Shown here: in pieces, positions 24,880 through 36,163 of the stretch
Position numbering within the stretch: position 1 is the stretch's first letter
How the letters are laid out: each line of letters begins with the position of its first letter
DNA from: Breviolum minutum Mf 1.05b.01
Lineage: Eukaryota; Sar; Dinophyceae; Suessiales; Symbiodiniaceae
Assembly (NCBI GenBank): GCA_000507305.1
Contig: DF239949.1
Span: 85,541 to 149,540 of the forward strand
Length of the DNA stretch: 64,000 bases
Direction: 5' to 3'
Made by a program: the position numbers and the translations under genes
Notes under the pieces: model-generated
Databases searched by the model: none
What the model saw: the letters and a program-made list of their open reading frames with translations, nothing else
What the model was told of the DNA's origin: nothing

Positions 24880-25445
24880 GGTACATGTGCGAAAAATGTT
24901 AGGGACGTCGCGAATCGCTGTGTTTTTTCAATGATTCGTGCTTCCTGATGTTCGAAAAGTAGCCTCGCTAAAGCGGCGGGTGCGGAGGTACCTGTTCTAG
25001 CAGACAGATGATAAAAAGGCACGCCGCGGTGGCGCGAAGCACATTTGTAAGTCAAAATGCTCGAAACACCTCATTGTCGGAGCCTTTTTGAAGTTGCGAT
25101 CCGGAAAAATGGTACGCCGCTGTGGCGCGAAGCACATTTGCAAGTCAAAATGCACAAAACGCCACAATCTCGGAGCAATTTTTGAAGTTCCGATGTTCAA
25201 AAATGGCACACCGCTGTGGCGCGAAGCACATTTGTAAGTCAAAATGCACAAAACACCACACTGTCGGACCAATTTTTGAAGGTCAGATGTCCAAAAATCG
25301 CACGCCGCTGTGGCGCGAAGCACATTTGCAAGTGAAAATGTGAAAAACTGACGGGCACGGACGACTTTTTGAACTGCAGATGTCAAAAAATCGCACGCCA
25401 CTGTGGCGCGAAGCACATTTGCAAGTCACAATGTACAAAACACCT
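24880..25445 (-). repeat. Tandem array of about 94-bp units, coding-like on minus strand
   Basis: Five units start near 25020, 25113, 25208, 25299 and 25394 (spacing 91-95 bp). Each contains GGCGCGAAGCACATTTG, AAGTCAAAATG and a less conserved 40-bp part. The minus strand is open across the array with motifs such as CASRHSGVPF and LQMCFAPQRR, followed at about 25000-24880 by SAPAALARLLFEHQ. I recall similar peptides as a very abundant repeat in Symbiodinium gene predictions (memory, not checked). Unit lengths are not all multiples of three, so one conserved protein is unlikely. Confidence 0.85.
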
Positions 25446-25474
25446 GCGTTTTTGCAGCATTTTGAAAGGTTTCT

Positions 25475-25870
25475 AACTGGCTAGCTAACTAACTAACTGA
25501 CTAACTAACTAACTAACTAACTAGCTAACAAACTAACTAACTTGCTAACAAACTAACTAGCTAGCTAGCTAACTACTAACTAACTAACTCATTAACCAGC
25601 TAACTAACTAACTAACTAACTCACTCACTAACTAACTAACTCACTCACTCACTCACTCACACGAGCTAACTAGCTAACAAACTAACTAACTAACTAACTA
25701 ACTAACTGACTAACTCACTCACTAACTAACTAGGTCACTAACTAACTCATTAGCCAGCTAACTAACTAACTAACTGACTAACTAACTAACTAACTAGCTA
25801 ACTAACTAACTAACTCACTGGCCAGTTAGTCAGTTAATCAGTTAGACAGTTCGGCAGTTAGTCAGATCCA
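25475..25870 (+). repeat. (AACT)n tetranucleotide array with inverted right end
   Basis: Units AACT with TCACTC, AGCT and CATT variants; from about 25823 the complement appears (CCAGTTAGTCAGTTAATCAG), so the array ends as an inverted repeat able to pair with its own body. No coding potential. Confidence 0.93.
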
Positions 25871-27280
25871 TCAGTGTTTTCGCTTTGTCATCCGTGATTC
25901 ACAACAACCAATCTCTCCTATACGTTTCCTATTCTTGAAACTTCCGCCACCGCCTCGTGCGGCTCTACTGGTAATATCTTATAATATCATGTTATCGTTG
26001 TATGTAGAAATATGTATATTCAAAATCTTAGAATACACATACATTTGATATAATTGCTAATGGTAGATCATGATGGTGGAACAAACGGAATGATGAATAG
26101 CTGACAATGTCTCAAGTCTAATGGCCCTTTTCTGGTGGATGTCTTGTGAAATGTCTACACTGGACCGCCACCTGTTGTCCATGGCAGTTGGGAATGCATT
26201 GCCACTCTGAGCACATTTGGGTAAGCATGCCCAGCTTGCGTCAACCACAAACATTGCAAACTTGTCAGATTTTTGGATACGAATCGATGCATAAATTCTC
26301 CTTTTTGCTTAGTGATGCATGGATGTGGGTTTCTCAGGACCAAACCGATTGCCGCCACAAAGGATCTCGTTCGCGTCAGATGCCTATGGCAGGTAGGGTG
26401 GTCACAGTCGGGGAAAATATCGAACTGCGGTCAAGCACTGCTAGAGTCCTCACCCTGGAAAAAGCTTCAAGCTTGACATCGAACGCCTTGCACTTTCTAC
26501 TGCCTTAGCTGCTTTTACCAGGGCATCCAAAGAGTTTGTGGGCCATGGAAGCATCGTTCCCTTAACAGGAAGATAGAAAAAAAATGGACCATTCCACCAT
26601 TGAGCAAGTCAGCCATAGCTCAACACATTTACTGTCCATTCTTGTGTCCTGTTCATGGCTCAATGCAACTGGTCTTGCTGTGTGCCACCAAAGGTGGCTC
26701 TAAACGGAGTAGGTTTCATGTTTCATGTTTCACTTTGGTGGGGTTCTCCGGATGCCATTCCGAATTGCCTCCTTGGCATTCTCCCAAATGCTGAGCCGGC
26801 AGAACAGCACTGTGGTGACCACCAAGACCAATAGCTTGATAAGACTCGACCTACAGTTTGATCATCTCAATGCCACCTCTTCCGTCTTGCAAACAGGGTG
26901 AACCATGATCCCACTTTCCACTTAGTCTATATACCTGTTTCTATCATATTGCAAGTGTGTCTATACTTCAAAACGGGAAATTTTCCCACTCATCATTTGA
27001 GTCTCGTGCTGTAGATTCATGTAGATTCTTGTAGATTCTGGAAAGAAAAACATGCGAGGAGAACGTAAGTACTCAAGGTCTGCTGGGAAGTCGCGCATCC
27101 AATTCCTAGAGATCTCCCAAAGCTAGGTGCGCCCAGTCACAAGTCCATGCCAGCCCAAGTCTTCCTGGTGAGGACAGGTCTGAGTTTGCCGACGACCCAA
27201 TCCAAGAGGGTTGTTGCAAGAGTCGCCCCAATTTCAAAATATCTGCGCTATACCGCTATAACATCCAGTACACCAACAGC
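25871..27280. other. No firmly supported gene
   Basis: A minus open stretch at about 26250-26060 (FVVDASWACLPKCAQSG) and plus frames at 26146-26508 are coding-like but overlap each other, and no clear splice sites were found. Confidence 0.4.
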
Positions 27281-27284
27281 GCCA

Positions 27285-27351
27285 TCACCAGCATCACCAT
27301 CACCATCACCACCACCATCACCAGCACCGCCAGCAGCAGCAGCAGCAGCAG

Positions 27352-27404
<53 letters not shown>

Positions 27405-27501
27405 CCATCACCATCACCATCACCATCACCATCACCATCACCACCACCAGCACCAGCACCAGCACCAGCACCGCCACCACCACCAGCAGCAGCAGCATCA
27501 G

Positions 27502-27597
<96 letters not shown>

Positions 27598-27601
27598 CAA
27601 G
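27285..27601 (+). repeat. Mosaic CAT/CAC/CAG trinucleotide array
   Basis: Blocks of CAC-CAT, CAG (GCAGCAGCAG), long CAT, CAC-CAT, CAC-CAG, CAT again and a final CAG block of about 12 units. The long polySer/Ala/Pro and polyMet/Leu frames are artefacts. Confidence 0.95.
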
Positions 27602-27623
27602 CCTGAAGGAGTTGCATCATTTC

Positions 27624-27811
27624 CTATTGCCATTGGCACCAATTCGGCACCTGCTGCCGCCCGACAAACATGGCACACGGCCCCGGCACCTGCTGCCACC
27701 CGAAAACTTGTGAAGCGAGGTCAGGTACTGCATGGCATGCTTTGGCGCCAAAACCTGGAATTGTGAAGGGCCACGGAAAAAACCGGTGGTTTTCGTTGCA
27801 CGGAATACCCA
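27624..27811 (-). CDS. Candidate terminal exon abutting a TIR element
   Basis: The acceptor AAACTTCCAG is the terminus of the element at 27808-27910, so the exon begins 4 nt inside it. The frame runs 61 codons to TAG: PCNENHRFFPWPFTIPGFGA, then GWQQVPGPCAMFVGRQQVPN, with a repeated QQVP motif. The plus strand is partly open as well. Confidence 0.4.
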
Positions 27812-27910
27812 CTGGAAGTTTAACAGTTCGCCCCTGAAAATGGATGGTTGGAAGATGAGTTTCCTTTTGGGATTCCTTATTTTCAGGGGCTATGTTAAAC
27901 TTCAGGGGGG
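27808..27910. mobile_element. Complete short TIR element, 103 bp
   Basis: Ends CCACTGGAAGTTTAACAG / CGCCCCTGAAAATGG and TATTTTCAGGGGCTATG / TTAAACTTCAGGGGGG are inverted and flanked by TA. Same family as 5865-5965. Confidence 0.85.
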
Positions 27911-28274
27911 TAAGTGGCTATCCAATGTCAAATGGCACAACAAACAGCACTGATTCAATCATTGATCATCATTGATCTTAGACCTTGAAGATAAGATCCA
28001 AGCTCAAAAGTGGGGGTTCCTCCTGTTCCCGGCATGATGGCATGATTCCTCAACAAATGCCTTGTAGAGCAGGTCGTCGATATCAAGGATGAAGAGGAGG
28101 GCCACAGCATTCAGCATGATGTTGGTGACATCGCCTGGTTTTTGTGAAGAATTGTGGGTGAATCATTTCACCAATGGAGGTTGGCCCCGCTGAAACAAAG
28201 CCTGGTACATACAAGTTGTAAGAAATTTTCTCTTGATACCTTTTCGAGATAGCTTCAAGCCCACCCCAAATTAC

Positions 28275-28466
28275 CTAAGACGGTGAAAAAGAGTGCTACA
28301 AATGCACCACTTTTTTTTGTTGTTGCATCCATTTGCGGCAGGTGAGTGAACCCAGATTTTTGTTGGACCAGGGCACGAGTTTGACAGAGCCACATCCCTC
28401 CAGAAACGCCCAACATTACAGCAATGCACAAGCGGGCTGCGATGACAAAGGTCAGCAAAACCAGAC
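28275..28466 (-). CDS. Internal exon of a membrane protein
   Basis: 63 codons between cactgattcaag and donor gtaatt. Hydrophobic LVLLTFVIAARLCIAVMLGV, then a polar stretch (RALVQQKSGFTHLPQMD), then hydrophobic GAFVALFFTVL: two likely membrane segments. The family is not recognised; neighbouring exons were not identified. Confidence 0.55.
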
Positions 28467-29484
28467 CTTGAATCAGTGGGATTTTGATGGGACCCCCCTT
28501 GATGGGACCCCTTACCCATACTATTCCCATACCACTCCCATACGAATCCCTAAAGCTATCGGCATCTTGAATCCAAATTTTCAGATGATTAGAGGCTGTC
28601 AAACGAGATAAACAGTTGAAGCTATCAAATAGCCAAGATGAACAATCCGCTGCGAGCAAATGCTTTCAAAGGAGCAGGACAACCAACGCCGAAATTGAGT
28701 ATCAACTAGAAGCAGATTGAACGAAGTCATACGATATCAATCTGATAAAATTCTGAATAAAGTCAGTCAATGTCTATATCAGACTGTCTTTTCACAACTG
28801 AATGCTCACAAATGTTCAAATCATTTCACATCATTTCCACTTCCTACCCATCTTCTCTCGGTGAAAAAAATCTCCGCTCGAAAAAGTGGGTCACGCGAAC
28901 GGCTGATGGATTCAATGCACCGGGTGTCCTGGAGTTTGTCTTGGCAGATTCCTGGATCCATACATTTTTGCACATGGATCTAAAGTGTTCAGATATTTTT
29001 GGGTTATTTCTCGCATGTATGTATATATACATATATCAGGATGATATAGATATTCATATATTCATGTACACATACATTTTCCCGTTTAGAGGTAATATGA
29101 TAGACAGTCAAGCAAGTTTGGTTCGGACAGGCTTCAAAAGTAGGCTTTGATGGTCTTTTGAAATTACAAGTATGTTGGCAATGTGCACTGATTGAGTGTG
29201 TTAAAAATGAAGGGGCTACTACTGAAAAATTCAATTAATTAGCAAGCCAAAATGTCATCCCCTGGTAGGCAATGTTGGTGGAGCAAGCTGTTAATTAAAA
29301 ACCATCACCAAAATTCTTCGTGGGGCACGGATTCTGGACTCAGGATGAATGGAGTTGGTTCAAAACATCATCACTGGGTCATGGGCAAGGTCCATGTCCA
29401 CACTGCTGCTTCCCAACTCACATAGGTTTCAACCAATGCTGCAGCTTATCCTTTGTTTTGTTTTATACTATACCACTACATATA

Positions 29485-29560
29485 CACAGACACACGGACG
29501 GACGGACAGACAGACAGGCAGGCAGGCAGGCAGACAACAAACAAATAGATAGATAGATGC
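29485..29560 (+). repeat. Compound tetranucleotide repeat (GGAC/AGAC/AGGC/ATAG)
   Basis: CGGACGGACGGACAGACAG, then GGCAGGCAGGCAGGCAG, then ATAGATAGATAG. Confidence 0.9.
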
Positions 29561-29934
29561 TGCTGAATGTCAAAGTAAATATGTATATGTGTAAATAATC
29601 ACACTAGATGCAAAAAACTAAATGGTAGTGTTGCGCAGAATTATCTAATTGTTTATAATTTCACATCTGAGACACTGATGACCAAACGGTTTCCCTGGTA
29701 AGTTTATGGTGCTCCTTGTGCTGCGTCACATGGGTTCTGCCCCGCGGCAGGCGGTAGATAGCAACTGCAAAGCCACCGACACTCTGCAACTCCGTACTGA
29801 TGTGACATGCCTGACGTGTGGCTTTCAGAGGCCCCAGGATGCCGCAAGTTTGAAGGTTTAGTTGGGTAAGGTCATCCTGGTGGTGACGATTGCATCCTGG
29901 GTTGGGGGTATGTCCAATACAAATATACATGTCT

Positions 29935-30072
29935 ATACATATATATAAATAGGATAATATATATTATATATAATTGAATATAGTATAGAAAATTATAATA
30001 TATATATAATATATATGTTATATTATATATAGATATTATTTATATCATATGTTAAATATATAATATATATCA
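29935..30072. repeat. AT-rich ATATA tract
   Basis: About 140 bp almost purely A/T with TATATAAT and ATATATTA palindromes. No gene. Confidence 0.85.
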
Positions 30073-30439
30073 AACGGTCACCAGTCTCAAACCATCTCCA
30101 AACCCACCCAAAGGTTGCTGTTCATTCATGGTTTGGGACTGACCGCCAAACCAGCAAACTGGCAGAACATGGGAACATGGCACAGCAGCAACGTGGCCAA
30201 ACATACAGTACCCTTATAAAAAGCCCCCCCACCTTTGATTCCAAGACAACTATTCGTACATCCACTTTGTAACTTCCATGGAAAAAAAACCTGTGTATGA
30301 TCCAGTCAATCCTTGACTGGGCCTAAGAAAACTCAGAAAGCTTTCCTGCAATCCATCTGTTGAGATGTTGACCCCAAAAACCATGGTGTCAAACTGATAC
30401 ATCAGCACATCAAAATTTATCAAAATTGATCACAAACTA

Positions 30440-30550
30440 CTGTTGATGGTTCAGAAATCCATCAAACCACCTGTTCTCTATGAAACCCTCAGAAATTTGT
30501 GGATAAACTACCAAACCTCAACTGGTTAGCCGGATTTCAGCCATCAACAG
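30440..30550. mobile_element. CTGTTGATGG-family TIR element, 111 bp
   Basis: Ends CTGTTGATGGTTCAGAAAT and GGATTTCAGCCATCAACAG, flanked by TA. Eight bases outside each TA are similar (tcacaaac / tcacaatt), a possible target duplication. The plus-strand exon at 30551 starts exactly at its right edge. Confidence 0.85.
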
Positions 30551-30742
30551 TATCACAATTTCTGTCAACTTTCAACCCCACCATTCGCTCCCGAGGCCGG
30601 CACCCAAATCATCAAGGCCATCGAGCAAAGTGTCACTCCAATTGTCAGACCTCGTTTCACGGGGTCCTATTGTACCAACCCCACCAAGAAAAAACGAGCA
30701 AAAACATATGTAGGGAACATGAGTAATGATCCTCAAGAATAA
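30551..30742 (+). CDS. Terminal exon starting at the edge of a TIR element
   Basis: The acceptor is the CCATCAACAG terminus of the preceding element. The phase-0 frame runs 63 codons to TAA: FAPEAGTQIIKAIEQSVTP, then NPTKKKRAKTYVGNM, ending SNDPQE. The frame is protein-like with a basic KKKRAK patch, though a second frame is also open for 53 codons. The upstream exon was not found. Confidence 0.58.
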   Translation, partial: YHNFCQLSTPPFAPEAGTQIIKAIEQSVTPIVRPRFTGSYCTNPTKKKRAKTYVGNMSNDPQE

Positions 30743-30947
30743 AAAAACGTTGGAAAAACCATTGAGGTTTTTGGTTTCTAGGTGACTTGTTTTTGGGGGT
30801 AATTAATCGTGAATCTTTGAGTGAGGAATGGGCTGCTAGTTCTGGTTGCCCTTGACTCTACAATCCTAACTCAGATTGACATTCACTTCACTCCCGGTCG
30901 GATGGTGATATCGTCGTCCGTATCTTAACCACTAAGTCACCAACTTA

Positions 30948-31037
30948 CCCTCCAGGGAATTAACATATCCCACCTTGGGAAAAGGAAAATCATCTTCAAA
31001 ATGCCATTTTTGGGGGATATGTTAGTTCCCTGGAGGG
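30948..31037. mobile_element. Short TIR element with near-perfect ends, 90 bp
   Basis: CCCTCCAGGGAATTAACATA with TCCC and its inverted copy GGGGATATGTTAGTTCCCTGGAGGG, flanked by TA. About 25 bp of TIR with a single mismatch, suggesting a recent insertion. Confidence 0.85.
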
Positions 31038-31137
31038 TATACCAATTACTGTGGCTTGGCTCAACTCTTACCTAACAGCAGTGGACTACCTGACGTCAAA
31101 ACATTAAGGTTGCCTTAGACTAGCTTCATACCCTCAC

Positions 31138-32277
31138 AACCAACCAGCCTGGAAAGTGTTCTGAAAAGACTGGCTTCAAATAGGAGTTGATCTCATTGAG
31201 CAATGCCTCGAAGCAAGCCAGGTGCACGGAGGGTGACATGATGGCCAAGCGATCTTCGGCTAGTTCTTTCGATTCATGTCGGGAAGCCAATAAAAATCCT
31301 GAGACTACATGGGCCCACGTTCCACCTTCCTGGTCAACCCCATGGTATGGCCCCCCCACGCACACACAAGTAGTAGGACTAATTAGTGCTAGTATCATAC
31401 TGTAGTTAGCTCGTTAGCTAGTTCGTTGGTTCATGCATTCATTGATGACTTAGGTAACTTAGGTATATTATAATTGGTTTGCTTGCTAGTTAGTAGTTGA
31501 GTAGTAGTAGTTTAATTAGTTAGGGGATGAAGGGTATGCCGGGTATGCCAGAATTTCTTGCATGTACAAATCGACAATGCTGCTTGCGCTTTGATGAACA
31601 CATCCCACGGGCATCAATGCTCACTTTGCAACATGACATTACATGAGCATCAAAGCGATTGCAGCCTCATGCAGTCTCCAAGATCTATTGCACCAAGCGA
31701 CGTTGTTCCAATATCGGCGGTCAAAGGGTCCCCCGCGACACACCTTGCTGACCAACGATGCTCCTCAAAGAATTGGCCACAGGCGCATCCCAAGTGTCGC
31801 TTTTTCACTTTGTCATCCCTTAGTGGCCTACTGCATCTCACAAGACTTCTCTTTGGGGATCAAGTCAAAATCTTTGTAGAAATTCAATGTTATACACTCC
31901 CAGAAGGTTCTTGATTTCCCGTTCGGAGTACCATGTTCTTTTTCTTTGCAGGCTGCAGGAGATGAGTAATGTTCGGCTAGGCCTTATTTGATTTCCATCA
32001 GACTCATCTACAATCCTTTCAAAAACCAGCCCATGCAAATCAACTCAGAAACGGTTTGACACCCAAATTCTACCAAATGAATGCTAGTCTGATTTTCGTT
32101 GGGCCCTTGGATTTTACAATATTGATCAATATTGCACAGCCCGCCAGGAGCCGCCATGACCGGAAAAAACACATCCAAAAACGCCTGAGGTCTCATCATA
32201 AAAGTGGATGCTGTGACCATAGAGCACCCGCCATTCTCTCAAGTACTCCCTTGGTAATGAAAAGCTCCCCCGCCATG
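31138..32277 (-). CDS. Two in-phase exons of an unnamed gene
   Basis: Exon 32277-32228 (acceptor ccatgtgttgtctcag; MAGELFITKGVLERMA; donor gtgctc) and exon 31298-31138 (acceptor tgtagtctcag; FLLASRHESKELAEDRLAIM, CFEALLNEINSYLKPVF; donor gtgagg, 53 codons) join in phase over a 929-nt intron. Helical, soluble composition. No family recognised. Confidence 0.62.
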
Positions 32278-32640
32278 CTGAGACAACACATGGTGAGGTG
32301 TGAACAAGGTAATTGAAGAGTTTCACCATCCACTTTCCAGTATTTCCACCCACTCCGTTGGCAATCAGAAGAGTAGAGCTTATAATAGGCTTTTTGGATC
32401 TTTATATCATGTATGGTAAGAAAACCCCCGACATGTCAAACTGCTACCGCGCCGCAGATCATACTTGGCATCGTTGGAGAGAAAGCATGATACCACAATC
32501 CAACAGAAGAGAAGTTGAAGGCAAAAGCTCACCTAAGACTGTCGAAAGGCTCCGGTCCGAAAAGCATCGAAAAGCAATTGGAGCTACTACTGCTGATTCG
32601 GATTGAAAATCCATGCAGCCAGTTGACAGGTAGTTTAAAA

Positions 32641-32774
32641 TCATGTGGAAAAATCCAACGGATTCTCAGGGTTTTCGTACATCCCCAGGTAGCTGCTTTG
32701 GACCACCCAATTGGGATGGACTTCTTCTATCGGAGGGACCGCTGTGGTGTTGACATTCTGAACTGCCGATTGGG
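32641..32774 (-). CDS. Terminal exon of an unnamed gene
   Basis: Strong acceptor cttcacgtctttttgtctcag, then 43 codons to TGA: QSAVQNVNTTAVPPIEEVHP, WVVQSSYLGMYENPENP, ending LDFST. The upstream exon probably lies above 32.9 kb; the exons at 33373 and 34252 are candidates. Confidence 0.65.
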
Positions 32775-33372
32775 CTGAGACAAAAAGACGTGAAGCAAGT
32801 TCAAAATTTCCATTGAAGATGTTATATAAACTCAATACAAAGTTCCCTTTGCTAAATGCGATATCTGTAGAACTAAGTGCAATCTCATTGTTGGACTTTT
32901 GAATGACCTCCAACAAAAAACAACAACAAGGTGGTTTTCTGTCAATCTGACCATTCCAAAACCTTCAACCTAAAAAAAAAAAAACGACCACCGAGTGACT
33001 GCTACCCCAAAAAAAATCATCAGTGAACCAGCCAGGCCAACTTCATCAAGTCCTGGAGTTGAGTCGTGATCACACTGCAACCAGCCACCTTTTCTTTTAA
33101 GTAGCGAAACCAGCAGGTGACAGCAACTTTAACACAGCAAGACCTAGAAAACGTGGATTGATTAGTAATTAGCAAACGTGATGAGCCTTATTGCCTACGA
33201 AAAACTGACTTCAAAAGACATAAAAGACATAGAGGCATCGAATTCATATTATGCATAAAGAGTGGTACAGTACATGCATGCATGTTTCAGGACATGCACC
33301 CCTGCCTCCTCATGCCCCCATCCCTCACCAGTCATGTTAGCAACAAAAACATGCAAAAAACTGACACCAAAC

Positions 33373-33467
33373 GACATGCGACGTGGACCAGTCTGACTCC
33401 AGTCCTGCGAAGAGTGTGGCATCCCAGAAGGACTCAACCAACTCATGTGAGGTTTGAGTATTCGTCA
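33373..33467 (-). CDS. Candidate internal exon
   Basis: 31 codons (TNTQTSHELVESFWDATLFA, ESDWSTSHV) between tccatggcag and donor gtttgg. The frame also reads openly upstream, so the acceptor is tentative. Acidic and aromatic-rich. Confidence 0.42.
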
Positions 33468-34251
33468 CTGCCATGGACGAGGTGCGTGTCACCGCGTTCC
33501 TCGGAGAAGTGACGAACGCTTTTGAATGATATGATATGAATTGGTATGAAGCATCTGTACCTATATCTGTATCTGTTGATAAGTCCGTCCATTCACGCTA
33601 AAACCTCTCTAAACATGTTAATCATCGGGGGGAATAACGACCATAAGTTCATTTCATGTCGACGATTCTGTTATCCCGAAATGCAAAAAATGCCTGCGGC
33701 TCACAAACACTGCGGTCAACTAAGCGTGTGCGACTAACGGAAAAGTGAAGAGAGGATCATGATCATGATATCATGATTATGGGTAATTATTATTCAGCCT
33801 TTAATGGGACTGGGATACACCCAACCTATATATCTCAACTTACTAAGCATCATATGAAAACAGTATGAGCACAACATCGCGAAACCTATTTACGCCGTAC
33901 CACGCATTGCAACAATATGTGCAACAAAAAATCAAATACCAAACCACCTCCCACTCTACTCACGAACGTGCATTCTTCTTAGCACATCTCGAACTTCTAC
34001 TGTTCTAATGTTGACCCAGCATTGATCAACCCCCCTGCTGTTCAGTTGGGGGTCCGATTCAAGCAATTGTTAACAGATATATATATATATATTATGTATA
34101 GACTTTGAGAAAAAAAACTTTTTCTGAGGTACCATAGGGCAAAACCCGGATTTTGAGCAGCTGGTGATTCATTTCAACCATGCCACTCCAACTCTTCCAG
34201 GTCACGTGACCCCTATGACCTAAGAGTCGCTACCGAGTGACCCCGCGAAAC

Positions 34252-34319
34252 CTGCTTCGCAACATCCTGGTGCAGCAACACGGCTATCCTGAAGCGAATG
34301 GTGACATCAGCTGAGTTCA
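34252..34319 (-). CDS. Candidate 68-nt internal exon
   Basis: Acceptor ttctttt...aaaattcttcag, then NSADVTIRFRIAVLLHQDVA and donor gtttcg. Phase 1 in, 0 out. Family unknown. Confidence 0.5.
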
Positions 34320-36059
34320 CTGAAGAATTTTGCCGTGATGAAAAGAAAAACACCAAAAACACATCATGGCTTGCAGATCTGGTCGATAATGTCAAAATAA
34401 ATTGGTCGCGTTGATTCATCATTACTCATTAACATTTCAAAGGGCCTGCTAACTACCAAAAAATAATGCTAAATTGGCAAAATTCCACTACTCCACACAT
34501 CCAGCTGGAAAAGTCCTCCCCAATGTCTATGCACCCGTATTAAAGTCCGTCCTCAGAGTCATCTTCTAAAACGAAAGGTTTCTCCTCCGGCTGCTCCCGC
34601 TGTCCCTCTGCCTACCCCGGTTGAACGAGGGGGAAGCGGACGGAGGCAACGAGGGGCTTACAAAGTATGTGTAGACAGTCACCACAGGCCAATTCAAGAA
34701 AAACAGTGGCGTAAAAAATTCTAAATCAAATGAATTATAAGTTATACCATATGCGCATGTTGATGAACTATTCTTTGGAAGGTTCTTTAAATTTTCAAAG
34801 GAAGGAAACAATCACTTTTCAAACATCAAAGACTTTGAAGAATCTTTTGATGGAACTCTAACCTGAGGTAAAGAATGGTTGAATGGTTTCATCACATTCT
34901 GAGACCACAGCTTGTCCACAATTGTGGCTGGTCAACCTAACCCCCCCCATCGTCCCCCCCCCCAGAAATAAGGATTTAACGTAAGGCCTTATTAAGGGCA
35001 ACCAATGGTTAATAACCTCCATGGCACACAAGATCCCACCCCCATCATTTTGGCCCCAACCTGTGACTCTAAAAAGGCGACACGCTCTCTAAGAGTGTGC
35101 CTGATCAGCGGCGTCCAAAACTTGCGAGGGGTGATAGGGAAGGGGCTGGTGGCTTCTTCCCTTACCTAACTAATATTTAAGACAACATGATCATGGAAAG
35201 TCCTCCTTTGCTCATTTCGAAAAAAGTAAACTTGCTATTGCTGCTATCGGACATGCAGTCTGTTTCCACACTAATAGCTTGGTCTGCCTGAAAACAAATG
35301 CCTACAGGTTCACTCCGCGCAAATCAAGAAAAAAATTACACAGAATCCAGGCAAATCACCAATTACCAACGAGAAAATTCTGCTGAATTTGGGAGACTTC
35401 CCCGGTTTTTCTCGTGAAACCTGGAACATCCCCACACCCACCAGGCCACCAGGGCTCCCCACAGCTCTTGCCGCATAGGGCCGATGCGAAGGATCGCCTG
35501 TGATGTCATCTTCAGGGAGGGTATCGTTACAAGATGGGGCCCCCCCTAGTTATAAGGTAGTTATAACCCCAGCGAACCCTATTTAACCATGGTTGTAAAT
35601 GGGTATAACTAGGGATAAATCCACTTATAGTAGTTAGGGGGCCCCATTCTTGTACCCGAGTTGTCTGACAATTTTTGAAGGATTTTGATATGGTATCATA
35701 AGCACACGAGACACTTGTGCTGCCGTATGTGACTGCATGATACTGAACATCCTGACATAAACACATGGCGACCTATGGCATCAATATCCAGGGTCACAAT
35801 TACCACAAACACATTGCCACAGTTACTCAGGATTTCTTGTCGTGTACCATCCTAAGGTGCACTATCTATCCGACACGGTGCTGCACAACTCTATGCCAAC
35901 ATCCGCTAACAAATCAAGTTGAAACAAGACATCAATTTCAAAACCTTCCAACTCTGCAAAAACAAAAAACTCCAAGCAACATCTTTAAAACAACACACAA
36001 ATGGCGCTTACACTACTAGCATCAATGCCTGTGAGTCTTGGGTAACTCGGGTAGCTTAC
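34320..36059. other. No supported exon; one TIR element
   Basis: Holds the element at 35530-35652, a C-run near 34940-34970 and AT-rich sequence. Confidence 0.45.
35530..35652. mobile_element. TIR element of a GGGGCCCC-ended family
   Basis: Ends CAAGATGGGGCCCCCCCTA and TTAGGGGGCCCCATTCTTG, flanked by TA, 123 bp. Interior TAGTTATAACCCCAG also occurs in a related, more decayed copy at about 49918-50012. Confidence 0.82.
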
Positions 36060-36163
36060 AGCAGCCTCTTCCAACTTCTCCAGTCGCCCCGGGTCCAACA
36101 TCACCATGTTGCCACTCGGCTGGTCCGCCGATTTCGCAAAGGACATGGCAAGAAACACTGCCC
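36060..36163 (-). CDS. Internal exon of an unnamed gene
   Basis: Acceptor cggccccttacag, donor gtaagc, 34 codons: AVFLAMSFAKSADQPSG, MVMLDPGRLEKLEEAA. GC-rich, phase 1 in, 0 out. A coding-like stretch at 36610-36510 (minus, acceptor gcaagtttcag) may be a neighbouring exon, but two frames are open there. Confidence 0.58.

Noticed and set aside
25015-25870. CRISPR-like array
   Set aside because: Repeats are tandem without unique spacers, and the genome is eukaryotic.
27147-27713. 188-codon plus ORF rich in Pro, Ser and Ala
   Set aside because: Translation of the CAT/CAC/CAG array; the only plausible coding part is a minus exon at its right edge.
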